A DNA stretch of 64,000 nt from positions 1 to 64,000 of the forward strand of contig DASXUX010000106.1 of assembly GCA_036504595.1 (NCBI GenBank). Reading direction: 5' to 3'. Shown in pieces: positions 53,229-61,158 of this stretch (its first letter is position 1; each line of letters starts with the position of its first letter). The translations under genes and the position numbers were made by a program. The notes beneath the pieces are model-generated. The model had not been told where the DNA came from. It ran no database searches and worked only from the letters and a program-made list of their open reading frames with translations. This DNA is from DASXUX01 sp036504595 (GTDB lineage: Bacteria > Planctomycetota > SZUA-567 > H5-PLA8).

Positions 53229-53912
53229 ATGGACCCAACAGAAGTCGGTTTCATGCCTGCTACGCGGATCGTTATCGTCGATGATCACGACCTCGTTCGA
53301 GAGGGCTTGAGCGCTCTGCTGCGGCAAGCGGGGGGCCTTGAGATCGCCGGACAGGCCAACTCAGGGGAGTCCGGGATCGCACTGGTCAAGGAGACCAGAC
53401 CCGACATCGTTCTTATGGATGTGCAGATGGAGGGGATGAACGGTATTGAGGCGACCCGTCAGATTGTCAGCGCCTTCCCAGAAGTTCGGGTGATCGCTTT
53501 GACAATGATGAACGACACCTCCGTGCTCGAAGCTATGCTGCGTGCCGGAGCCATGGGGTTCATTCTCAAATGCGAGCCGCCAGCGGTCCTTATTCAAGCG
53601 ATCAGGGAAGTTGCAGCCAGGCGCCCATTTCTCTGTCCGGCAATCGCCAGTAAAGCGACCGAGTCGTTCATGAAGCTGCTGCAGAAGTTCAGCCCCGCAG
53701 AGTCGGCCGGGCTGACACCCGCGGAATGCACCGTGCTCGCGTTAACGGCACAAGGAAAGAGCATTAAAGAGATCGCTGCCGAACTGAAGATCAGCGTGCG
53801 AACCGTGAACGGCCACCGCTCGCGCATTCATCAGAAGCTAGGCATTTCTGGCGACGCGCAGATGACGAAAGCCGCGATCAAGCTAGGCTTAGCCACGATC
53901 GAAGACTTGTAG
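53229..53912 (+). CDS. NarL/LuxR-family response regulator
   Basis: 227 residues from the ATG at 53229, with agga eight bases upstream; an ATG at 53223 is possible. Receiver with IVIVDDHDLVREGL, acceptor Asp in DIVLMDVQMEGMNG and the conserved Lys in FILKCEPP. The C-terminal LuxR HTH is LTPAECTVLALTAQGKSIKE then IAAELKISVRTVNGHRSRIH. It is the cognate partner of the HisKA_3 kinase immediately upstream and controls transcription, not motility. Confidence 0.92.
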   Translation: MDPTEVGFMPATRIVIVDDHDLVREGLSALLRQAGGLEIAGQANSGESGIALVKETRPDIVLMDVQMEGMNGIEATRQIVSAFPEVRVIALTMMNDTSVLEAMLRAGAMGFILKCEPPAVLIQAIREVAARRPFLCPAIASKATESFMKLLQKFSPAESAGLTPAECTVLALTAQGKSIKEIAAELKISVRTVNGHRSRIHQKLGISGDAQMTKAAIKLGLATIEDL

Positions 53913-54093
53913 AACTCCTTTCTTCCTCCCCTTTCTTGCCGTGGCAGCCCTTCCCACAATGCGCGTCTAATTTGCGCACCTTGCGCGTATCTTGCCTGAA
54001 TTGCTCGGGTTATTCTGCTCGCAGCTCCCGTTTGGAAAGCATGGCGACCCTCGGCGTGGACCGCCGTTCTCAACTAGAGGCTTGGCTAGACTT

Positions 54094-54303
54094 TCGCAGG
54101 TCGGGATTCTAATGGACGAGTTGGTCGGTCTGCAACAGGTCGTGCTGAGGATGTTGGGTGACACGATGCGCGGCATCGCAGGCATTTCAGGTGGGGCCAT
54201 CATGCCGGATGGCCAGGTTGGGTTGATTCTAGATGTCGCCGGGCCGGAGCGCCTGACGCATGCCAATCAAACAGTCGATGGCGGCGCGTCACATGCCGCC
54301 TGA
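54094..54303 (+). pseudogene. cheA: cheA relic: C-terminal tip of the P5 domain
   Basis: The frame SQVGILMDELVGLQQVVLRM then LGDTMRGIAGISGGAIMPDG and QVGLILDVAGPERLT matches the end of CheA's CheW-like regulatory domain (normally VDELxGxQxVVIKxL, GIxGATILGDGRVxLILDV). Upstream codons in the same frame are not CheA-like, and phosphotransfer (P1), dimerisation (P3) and ATPase (P4) domains are absent. It precedes cheW by 23 bases, the usual place for cheA. A large 5' deletion is the simplest reading; translation from the ATG at 54112 would give a 63-residue peptide. Confidence 0.75.
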
Positions 54304-54326
54304 ATCGGTGCTAAAGGGGGGGAACT

Positions 54327-54845
54327 ATGCCGCCAAACGCAAGTGTCTCGGGCGCGACCGCCACCGTTGCCGCGCGCGCTGGAAAGTATCTGACCTTCAG
54401 GCTCGCAGCGGAGGAGTATGGCTTGGAGATCCTGAAGGTGCAGGAAATCATCGGCATGATGAAGGTCACACGCGTGCCGCAAATGCCGCCATTCATCCGC
54501 GGCGTGATCAACTTGCGCGGAAAAGTCATACCGGTCATTGATCTGCGGCTGAAGTTTGGGCTGCAGTCGCAAACGGATACCGAACGCACCTGCATCATTG
54601 TTGTCCAAATTGCCCAAGGCGACCGCCGGGTGGTCACCGGCATCCTGGTCGATGAGGTTTCGGAAGTGCTGAACATTGCGGCCGAACAGATTGAGCCGCC
54701 GCCCTCCTTCGGCGCGGTGATCGCGACGGATTTCATTCTTGGCATGGGCAAGGTCGCGCAGAAAGTCGTCATGCTCCTCGATATCGACCGTGTTCTTTCC
54801 GCCAAACAGATCGAAGCGGCTGTCGGCGTGGCCGCAGTCGCGTAG
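54327..54845 (+). CDS. cheW: chemotaxis adaptor protein CheW
   Basis: 172 residues, ATG preceded by aaagggggg. Couples receptors to CheA in the signalling array. The SH3-like double barrel is visible: LTFRLAAEEYGLEILKVQEI, VTRVPQMPPFIRGVINLRGK (the family's hallmark), VIPVIDLRLKFGL, VDEVSEVLNI and LLDIDRVLS. Full length with a 20-residue leader. First intact gene of the chemosensory cluster. Since cheA is only a relic here, CheW would need a kinase from elsewhere in the cell. Confidence 0.95.
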   Translation: MPPNASVSGATATVAARAGKYLTFRLAAEEYGLEILKVQEIIGMMKVTRVPQMPPFIRGVINLRGKVIPVIDLRLKFGLQSQTDTERTCIIVVQIAQGDRRVVTGILVDEVSEVLNIAAEQIEPPPSFGAVIATDFILGMGKVAQKVVMLLDIDRVLSAKQIEAAVGVAAVA

Positions 54846-54907
54846 AGAATGAAGCTCTGACATGGGGATTCTTGGCTGGCTAACCTGACGGGGGGAGGAA
54901 TGAAACG

Positions 54908-56998
54908 ATGTTCTCACAGATGAAGCTGGGAATGAAGATCGCCTGCGGTTTCGGTGTGATGGTCCTGCTCGTTTTGGTACTGGGCATCGCGGGCTACTAC
55001 AGTTCCGCGAAGAACGCCGACTCCGTTGACACGATAGGCATGAGCTGCCTGCCCGGCGTCAACGCCGTTCAAACCATAGAAAGTGCCGGCCTAACCATCA
55101 AGGCCGCGCAAAGAACCCTGCTGGATGCGACCCTGAACAGCAGCCTGACCCGCGCCTTGTATGACAGGCAATTCGAGACAATCGCGAAGGCGACAGAGAC
55201 GTACCAGGCCGCATCGAAGATCTACGAGACCATTCCTAAATCGCGTGAAGAGGAGCAACTCTGGAAGGAGTTCGTCGCAGCATGGCAAATCTGGTTAAAC
55301 GACAATGCTGAATCCCTCCGGTTAGCAAAAGAATTTCAAGCATTGAAGCTTGATGGCGACCCTACCAATCTCGAACGCGACCTTGCGCTCTTCCGTGGTG
55401 ATCATTTCAAGGCGGAAGCGGGCTGTCTGAACCTCTTTGAAACGAAGAAGCTGTTCGAAGGCGGGGAGGACCATACGGCTTGCGCCTTTGGCAAGTGGTT
55501 GGCCAGCCACAAGCACGAGAATCCGCAGCTTCTTGCTTTACTCAGAGACGCCAGTGAGCCACATACAAAGTTTCATGAAGCAATAAGAACAATCAAGGAA
55601 CGGGTCAGGTCGGGAGACGTTGAAGGAGCTAAGAAGGTTTATGCCGACGAGATGGTGCCGGCGGCAGACAAAGTCATGGCGCATTTTGACCGTGCATTGC
55701 AGATTTCGAGAGATGCCATCCAGGGCACCGGGAAACTGCAGCATCAGGTCATGGTTGTGTGTTACGCGTCGCAGCACAAAGCCAACGATATTCTGCAGAA
55801 GATCGTAAACCTGAACGTAACGAAAGGTGCGGATGAAAGCAGGACGGCCTCATCGCAAGCGGTTCTGTTCAAAACGCTGTCGATCGTGTTTCTGATTGCC
55901 GGTCTTGTCCTTGGCGTCGTGCTCACGTATTTCACGACCACCGGCATCACCAAACCCCTCAACCGTGTCATCGAGGGTCTCGGCAGCGGTTCGGAGCAAG
56001 TGTCCGCGGCATCCAGCCAAGTCGCGCAATCCAGTCAGCAGATGGCCGAAGGCGCCAGCGAGCAGGCGTCCTCGCTCGAGGAGACTTCGGCCTCGCTGGA
56101 AGAGATGTCGGCGATGACGCGACAGAATGCGGACAACGCGCGCCAAGCCAACACGATGGCCGGCGAAGCGCGAAGTTCCGCCGAAAAGGGACAGGAAGCC
56201 ATGCACCGCATGGCCGAGGCGATCAACCGCATCAAGACCTCGTCGGATCAGACCGCCAAGATCGTCAAAACGATCGACGAGATTGCCTTCCAGACCAATC
56301 TACTGGCGCTCAACGCGGCCGTGGAAGCGGCACGCGCGGGCGATGCAGGCAAAGGCTTTGCCGTGGTCGCCGAGGAAGTGCGCAACCTGGCGCAGCGAAG
56401 CGCGGAGGCGGCGAAGAACACGGCGACGCTGATCGAGGAGTCGCAGAAGAACTCGGAACATGGCGTGTCCGTCGCCAACGAAGTGGCCGGAGTTCTGAAG
56501 CAGATCGTCACAGCCGCTCAAAAGGTCACGCAGTTGATCAGCGAAGTTGCCGCGGCCAGTGAGGAGCAGTCCAAGGGAATAGACCAAGTCAACATCGCAG
56601 TCTCGCAGATGGATAAGGTCACGCAGTCAAATGCGGCCAACGCGGAAGAGTCGGCCTCGGCCAGCGAGGAGCTTTCGGCTCAAGCCGGCGAACTGGGCGC
56701 CCTGGTCAAGGTGCTGCTGGCGATGGTGCGCGGCGCGGAGATGAACGGAAATGGAATGGGCTATGCGCAGACGGCTCATATCCGGCCGCATGCCGTGCCT
56801 CCGGTGCATGCACCCAAGCTGGAAACGAAGCAACAGGCTCGCAACCGCGTGCACGAGCTGTTGGCGGGAAACGGAAACAGCCACCACGAGAAGAAGCCCG
56901 CATTGGCTGCACCAGTAAACCGCGTTGACCATGCCATCGCGAAGCAAAAGCCGTCGGCCGTTATTCCGCTGAGCGAGGATGAAGTGAAGCAGTTCTAG
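54908..56998 (+). CDS. methyl-accepting chemotaxis receptor with zinc-binding CZB domain
   Basis: 696 residues. TM1 about 9-31 and TM2 about 320-345 bound an extracytoplasmic region with a four-helix part and a CZB domain: His166 (GDHFKAE), Cys192 (HTACAFGKWL), His219 and His223 (HTKFHEAI), the 3His/1Cys zinc site. CZB is more often cytoplasmic, so this position is notable. A HAMP-like short stretch and the signalling hairpin with tip EIAFQTNLLALNAAVEAARA then GDAGKGFAVVAEEVRNLA follow. The tail ends VIPLSEDEVKQF, possibly a tether for CheR. GGGGAGG precedes the ATG. Confidence 0.92.
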   Translation: MFSQMKLGMKIACGFGVMVLLVLVLGIAGYYSSAKNADSVDTIGMSCLPGVNAVQTIESAGLTIKAAQRTLLDATLNSSLTRALYDRQFETIAKATETYQAASKIYETIPKSREEEQLWKEFVAAWQIWLNDNAESLRLAKEFQALKLDGDPTNLERDLALFRGDHFKAEAGCLNLFETKKLFEGGEDHTACAFGKWLASHKHENPQLLALLRDASEPHTKFHEAIRTIKERVRSGDVEGAKKVYADEMVPAADKVMAHFDRALQISRDAIQGTGKLQHQVMVVCYASQHKANDILQKIVNLNVTKGADESRTASSQAVLFKTLSIVFLIAGLVLGVVLTYFTTTGITKPLNRVIEGLGSGSEQVSAASSQVAQSSQQMAEGASEQASSLEETSASLEEMSAMTRQNADNARQANTMAGEARSSAEKGQEAMHRMAEAINRIKTSSDQTAKIVKTIDEIAFQTNLLALNAAVEAARAGDAGKGFAVVAEEVRNLAQRSAEAAKNTATLIEESQKNSEHGVSVANEVAGVLKQIVTAAQKVTQLISEVAAASEEQSKGIDQVNIAVSQMDKVTQSNAANAEESASASEELSAQAGELGALVKVLLAMVRGAEMNGNGMGYAQTAHIRPHAVPPVHAPKLETKQQARNRVHELLAGNGNSHHEKKPALAAPVNRVDHAIAKQKPSAVIPLSEDEVKQF

Positions 56999-57007
56999 CT
57001 GATACCC

Positions 57008-57039
57008 GGCGGAGGCAAGGCAACTTGCCTCCGCCTTAT
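57008..57039 (+). terminator. perfect hairpin terminator or attenuator between receptor and cheR
   Basis: ggcggaggcaag, loop gcaa, cttgcctccgcc: twelve perfect pairs, followed by ttatt. It begins 10 bases after the receptor stop and ends 18 before the cheR ATG. It may reduce transcription of the downstream che genes relative to the receptor. Confidence 0.7.
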
Positions 57040-57053
57040 TGGATGAAACGCAC

Positions 57054-57857
57054 ATGGAACAGAGAACCTTCGAGCGCTTTCGGCAGATTGTGTACGAGAA
57101 CAGCGGGATAGCGCTGGGCCCCAACAAGCAGGCATTAGTGGCGGCGCGTATTGGAAAGCGTATGCGCCAGCTCGGAATCGCCGCACACAAAGACTACCTG
57201 AACTTTCTGACACAAGGCGAGCAACATGACGAACTGATCTACCTAGTGGACGTGATTTCCACGAATGTCACGAGCTTCTACCGAGAGCCGGAGCATTTCG
57301 GGTTCATACGCGAGGTGGTTTCCCGCTGGCTGGCGGCGGGGCAGCGGCGCTTCCGGTTCTGGTCTGCCGCCTGCTCGACGGGTGAAGAGCCGTACTCGCT
57401 GGCGATGGCGCTGGCTGACGTGATGGAGAGCTACGACTGCGACTGCAAAATCCTGGCGTCGGACATCTCCACCGCAGCGCTGCGGAGATGTCACGCTGGC
57501 ACCTATGCAGTGCACAAGCTCAAGGGACTACCGCGCAGCGAACAGGACCGCTGGTTCGAGCGCTCGCATGACGGCGAGCAAGACGCGATTACCATCAAGC
57601 CGGCCATTCGAAAGATGGTGGTCTTTACACGGTTGAATCTTTCGCAGCCTCCCTTTCCCATGGCGGGACCGTTCGACATGGTCCTGTGCCGCAACGTGAT
57701 GATCTACTTTGATAACCTGGTCCGCAAACGGCTGCTCGATGAAGTTTTTCGCCTGGTTCGGCCGGACGGTTACCTTCTGGTCGGCCACGCGGAGAGTCTG
57801 ACTGGGATGATGAGTTCGTTCAAGTCGCTCCGGCCCTCCATTTACGTAAAGCGCTGA
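57054..57857 (+). CDS. cheR: chemoreceptor glutamate methyltransferase CheR
   Basis: 267 residues from the ATG at 57054. Methylates receptor glutamates using SAM for adaptation. N-terminal helical domain (FRQIVYENSGIALGPNKQAL), then the SAM-binding fold: FRFWSAACSTGEEPYSLAM, CKILASDISTAAL, FDMVLCRNVMIYF and GYLLVGHAESL, all typical. No CheB methylesterase is encoded in the cluster, so reversal of methylation would need a genomic CheB. Confidence 0.95.
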   Translation: MEQRTFERFRQIVYENSGIALGPNKQALVAARIGKRMRQLGIAAHKDYLNFLTQGEQHDELIYLVDVISTNVTSFYREPEHFGFIREVVSRWLAAGQRRFRFWSAACSTGEEPYSLAMALADVMESYDCDCKILASDISTAALRRCHAGTYAVHKLKGLPRSEQDRWFERSHDGEQDAITIKPAIRKMVVFTRLNLSQPPFPMAGPFDMVLCRNVMIYFDNLVRKRLLDEVFRLVRPDGYLLVGHAESLTGMMSSFKSLRPSIYVKR

Positions 57858-57878
57858 TACCTAGCACGCGAGATTGCA

Positions 57879-58391
57879 ATGACGAGCCCTTTGAAAACTG
57901 CCACGCAGATCCCGCTTCAGGTGCGAGTCGGCGTCGGCGAGCTGTATGTCTCACGAAATTCCAATGAAATCCTGACTACCTACGGCTTGGGATCCTGCGT
58001 TGCGGTGGCTGCTTACGACGGAGCCGCCTGTGTCGGCGGACTGGCGCATATTCAGTTGTCCGAGCCTCGCGGACCGGCGGATCGCGAGGCCGAATCGGTT
58101 TGGGCCTATGCAGAGTATGGCGTTCCCGAACTGATCTCGCAGATGTACTCAGCAGGCGCGACACGGCAGCGCCTCAACATCGCTCTGGCCGGCGGAGCTA
58201 TTGTCGCTGATCCGGACAGATACTTCCAGATCGGGCGCAAGAACATCTTGGCGGTAAAAAGAGTCCTGTGGCAGCACGGCCTGATTCCATCGCGGCAGGC
58301 GCTGGGAGGCACGCATTGGCGCACGGTGAAACTGCACGTCAGCACGGGGCGCATCAGTATTCAATCACCGGAAGGTCACGAGGAGCTGTGA
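57879..58391 (+). CDS. cheD: chemoreceptor glutamine deamidase CheD
   Basis: 170 residues. Deamidates receptor glutamines and, in many systems, is controlled by CheC/CheX-class phosphatases. The catalytic Cys is in TYGLGSCVAVAAYD and the His in GGLAHIQLSEP. The Thr of the triad follows in the AAGA-like loop. ALAGGAIVADPDRYFQIGRKN matches the conserved centre. It sits 21 bases after cheR and 1 base before cheY. Confidence 0.93.
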   Translation: MTSPLKTATQIPLQVRVGVGELYVSRNSNEILTTYGLGSCVAVAAYDGAACVGGLAHIQLSEPRGPADREAESVWAYAEYGVPELISQMYSAGATRQRLNIALAGGAIVADPDRYFQIGRKNILAVKRVLWQHGLIPSRQALGGTHWRTVKLHVSTGRISIQSPEGHEEL

Positions 58392-58392
58392 G

Positions 58393-58776
58393 ATGAGTAT
58401 CGAGGTGTTGATCGTTGACGACTCGGCCACCACGCGCATGGTCATCGAGCGCATTGTGCGGCTCACCGAACCGGACGTCAGCATCTGCCATCACGCCGGC
58501 AACGGCCAGCAGGCGCTGGAGACGTTGAAGCAGCGTTGGATCGACTGCGTGTTTACCGATCTGTATATGCCGGAAATGGACGGACGTGAATTGCTGGTGC
58601 GCATGCGCGCAAACGAAATGTGGAGGAATACTCCTGTCGCGGTGATCACCAGCGATCGCAATGACGCCACCGCTGTCGAACTCGTGCAACTTGGCGCCAA
58701 CGTTTACCACAAAAAGCCGCTCACGCCGGAAGCCGTGCGCGAACTGTTCGCAACGCTGAAGGAGAAGATGCCATGA
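58393..58776 (+). CDS. cheY: CheY-type single-domain response regulator, copy 1
   Basis: 127 residues. Acidic pocket in VLIVDDSATTRM, acceptor Asp in FTDLYMPEMDG, Thr/Ser in VAVITSD and Lys in NVYHKKPLTPE. GTG-free ATG start with tgag box. The stop overlaps the next gene's ATG (atgatg), so translation of the CheX-like phosphatase is coupled. Output could be a flagellar motor, pilus or other effector. Confidence 0.93.
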   Translation: MSIEVLIVDDSATTRMVIERIVRLTEPDVSICHHAGNGQQALETLKQRWIDCVFTDLYMPEMDGRELLVRMRANEMWRNTPVAVITSDRNDATAVELVQLGANVYHKKPLTPEAVRELFATLKEKMP

Positions 58777-59255
58777 TCCCGCACTTGCCGCTCAAAGCCG
58801 CGCTGGAGGATATCTTCCGCAACTTCGCATACCTGGATTTGCAGGCCTGCGCCGATGCCGGGCAACACGTGCCTCATTTTTCCATGTGCGCCCAGGTGGC
58901 GCTTGGGGCGCATGACCGGAGCAGCGTTGCGCTGTTTCTGACCGGACGGGCCGCGGTGGCGGCGAGCGACAATTTCATCGGGCACGCCGCCACCGCAGCG
59001 GATCGCGAGGATGTTGTACGCGAACTGGCCAATGTCATCGCCGGGGCGATTCGCTCCATTCTGGCGGATGAGTCGCTCCATGGGCTTGGAACACCGCGTC
59101 TACTGGCGGCCGAGGCGGCAAAAACGCTGTGGTCCGAGTCTGCACCGTCGGAACGGCTGCTGTTGGCCGACGAGGAGCACGTTCAGGCGGCGGTGACGCT
59201 GAACCTGGCGCTTGCGTCAGGGAAGGCAGTTCTGTGTGAAACGGCTAGGAGGTAA
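58773..59255 (+). CDS. CheX/CheC-like phosphatase domain protein
   Basis: 160 residues. The helix DREDVVRELANVIAGAI carries the Glu-x-x-Asn motif used by CheX/CheC to hydrolyse phospho-CheY. The preceding FSMCAQVALGAHDRSSVALF fits the beta layer of the fold. One ExxN helix is seen, as in CheX. It overlaps cheY by four bases. Directly followed by a second CheX-domain protein. Confidence 0.75.
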   Translation: MIPHLPLKAALEDIFRNFAYLDLQACADAGQHVPHFSMCAQVALGAHDRSSVALFLTGRAAVAASDNFIGHAATAADREDVVRELANVIAGAIRSILADESLHGLGTPRLLAAEAAKTLWSESAPSERLLLADEEHVQAAVTLNLALASGKAVLCETARR

Positions 59256-59258
59256 CGC

Positions 59259-60113
59259 TTGGAAATCGTCGTGGTCGGTCCACGCAGTTGCGAGCGGGTC
59301 AAGGGTTTCGAGACTTTCGCCAAGGGCAAGGGCTGTACGCTGCTCAGCGCGCCCAACGACGAGGGTCAGATCCCGGCGCCTCGCGACCAGATCGTTGCCG
59401 GAATCGTGCTTTTCGAGGAAACCGAGCAGACCGGCCTCGAGTGGCTCTCAAAGGCTCGTGAGCAGACTCGCTATTTGAACATGCCGGTCATCGTAGTGCG
59501 CGCGACGTCGTCGCGCGAGTCGCAGGCAAAATGGATTACGGCAGGCGCCAGCGCGGTCTGCGAGTCTGGCAGCTCGCCTGAAGATATTCTACTGGAACTG
59601 CGGGCGCACTCCACTTCGGGCCCGGTGATGACGGAGCTTCGCGAGAAACTGCTCGGCCCCTTCTGCGCGGCGACGATCACCACAATGCGCGAGATGGCTG
59701 GAATCGAGATCGTGCCGCGCTGCACGTACCAGAAGACCGGATACCGGATGTTTGGCGATATTTCTGCGGTGCTAGGCCTGCTGGGTCGCTCGGAAGGGTC
59801 GCTGGTTCTCAGTTTTCCCGAGCCGACGGCGGAGGCGATCGTGAAGCACATCCTGTCGGAGGCTAAGGAAGAGCTCTCGCCGGGCATCGTGCGCGATTGC
59901 ATCGGCGAGATCAGCAACGTCATCGCCGGCCAGGCCCGGGGCCAGTTGATGGGAACTCCGTACGAGTTCGTGCTTTCGACGCCGACTGTCATCTCCGGAA
60001 CCAATCACGAAATCCGCCATAAGCCGAGCGCGCCGTGCCTGGTGGTCGCATTCAGGTCGGAAGTCGGCGAGTTTGCGCTGCAACTATGTATGAGCATTGG
60101 AGAAAGCAGATGA
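59259..60113 (+). CDS. pseudo-receiver fused to CheX phosphatase domain
   Basis: 284 residues from a TTG start at 59259, supported by AGGAGG six bases upstream. The N-terminal half (about 1-120) has the receiver pattern (MEIVVVGPRS, MPVIVVRATSS, WITAGASAVCESGSSPED), but the phospho-acceptor Asp strand reads GIVLFEETEQTG, so it is a pseudo-receiver. The C-terminal half is a CheX domain with CIGEISNVIAGQARGQL (Glu-x-x-Asn) and a receptor-binding-like centre. It could localise phosphatase action or sense another protein. Its stop overlaps the next cheY ATG. Confidence 0.78.
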   Translation: MEIVVVGPRSCERVKGFETFAKGKGCTLLSAPNDEGQIPAPRDQIVAGIVLFEETEQTGLEWLSKAREQTRYLNMPVIVVRATSSRESQAKWITAGASAVCESGSSPEDILLELRAHSTSGPVMTELREKLLGPFCAATITTMREMAGIEIVPRCTYQKTGYRMFGDISAVLGLLGRSEGSLVLSFPEPTAEAIVKHILSEAKEELSPGIVRDCIGEISNVIAGQARGQLMGTPYEFVLSTPTVISGTNHEIRHKPSAPCLVVAFRSEVGEFALQLCMSIGESR

Positions 60114-60514
60114 AAGTTCTTCTGGTCGATGATTCCACCACGATCCGCATGATGTTGAAGGGGCTGCTCAAGCAGCTTCAGATCACGGATGTCATTGAAG
60201 CGGGAAACGGCTTGGATGCACTCGCCGCGCTCGATCAGCACAAGGTAGATATCGCTCTGCTGGACATCCACATGCCACAGATGGACGGAATCACGTTTTT
60301 GTCGGAGCTGCACAAGCGCCCGGCAATTGCGCATCTACCCGTGATCGTCGTTTCGTCCGATACGGCGGCCGAGCAGACTGCGCGCGCAGTGGAACTGGGG
60401 GCCAAAGCCTCGGTACGAAAACCATTCCGGCTGGACGCGCTGAAGCAGGCGTTGACGGCCGCGCTGGAAAACTCAGCCGACAAGACCGTGGAAACGGCAT
60501 CAATCCATGGTTGA
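60110..60514 (+). CDS. cheY: CheY-type single-domain response regulator, copy 2
   Basis: 134 residues, start ATG overlapping the previous stop (atga). MKVLLVDDSTTIRMMLKGLL, Asp in ALLDIHMPQMDG, Ser in VIVVSSDT and Lys in SVRKPFRLD. Closer in style to classical CheY than copy 1. Two CheY and two CheX proteins in one cluster suggest that one CheY acts as phosphate sink or that two outputs exist. Confidence 0.93.
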   Translation: MKVLLVDDSTTIRMMLKGLLKQLQITDVIEAGNGLDALAALDQHKVDIALLDIHMPQMDGITFLSELHKRPAIAHLPVIVVSSDTAAEQTARAVELGAKASVRKPFRLDALKQALTAALENSADKTVETASIHG

Positions 60515-60890
60515 CGTCCCACCGTGCCGCCTGCGAATCTGAGATTTTGGCTCTCCTTCAGGGCGAAGCACATCGTATGGGCGGCAACGCGGACTCCTCG
60601 CTGACTCCAGAAGCGAGCGAATTGGCGCTGGAAGCGCTGGTAGCCGGAGCCATCGACGTGATGTGCAAGGCGCGCGGCGTACACGGTCGGGGGCGTGTCG
60701 GCGGCGCTGGTCGAGAAAGTGCAAGGCGCGTGCATCGCAAATCTGCGCGCGAAAATGGCGCAGCAGAGTGCCGCAGAGAACCGGCCTCCGAAACTGCCGC
60801 TTACCACGCGTGGCGATCGACCTCAGCGCAGCATGCTCCATCCTGCCGTTGGAGTGCGTTGCACGGGCGATGTAATTGAGGATGTAGCGA
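60511..60890 (+). pseudogene. frameshifted small gene after cheY
   Basis: An open frame begins just before the cheY stop (ESEILALLQGEAHRMGGNAD then SSLTPEASELALEALVAGAI and DVMCKARG) and then loses protein character near 60680. The other frame takes over in protein-like style (TVGGVSAALVEKVQGACIAN then LRAKMAQQSAAENRPPKLP). One inserted or lost base would join them. No family recognised. Confidence 0.4.
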
Positions 60891-61158
60891 TGAGATGTAC
60901 GCTCGCCCGAATATCCGATGGAGTCTTCTACCGGCGCCCGTTGAGACGAGCAATTACGTTGCCTGATCCCGATACCTTCACCACAGGACAAATCCAGTCG
61001 CCCCGATTTTCTGCTGTGAATGAACGGCACGCGCTGGCGAATATCAAATCGAAGTATGCGAGGCAGGTAATACGTGTCGACCAAAATGGGTGCGCGTCTC
61101 GTGCGCGTCTCGTGCGCGTCTCTGGACTAATTCAGAAAATACAGCGCCTCGACGCACT
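60515..61158. other. decayed spacer at the island's right end
   Basis: Contains the frameshifted gene above, then about 270 bases without any supported gene. Open frames on both strands are long only because of GC content. It ends with the 11-bp tandem repeat at 61090. Confidence 0.5.
61090..61122. repeat. three perfect copies of an 11-bp tandem repeat
   Basis: GTGCGCGTCTC repeated three times without change, in the spacer 36 bases before the integrase gene's 3' end. Could be slippage in decaying DNA or arm-type binding sites. Confidence 0.85.

Noticed and set aside
60500..61084. 194-codon leftward frame at the island's right end
   Set aside because: Runs antisense across cheY's end and a decayed spacer, is Arg-rich, and has no ribosome binding site.
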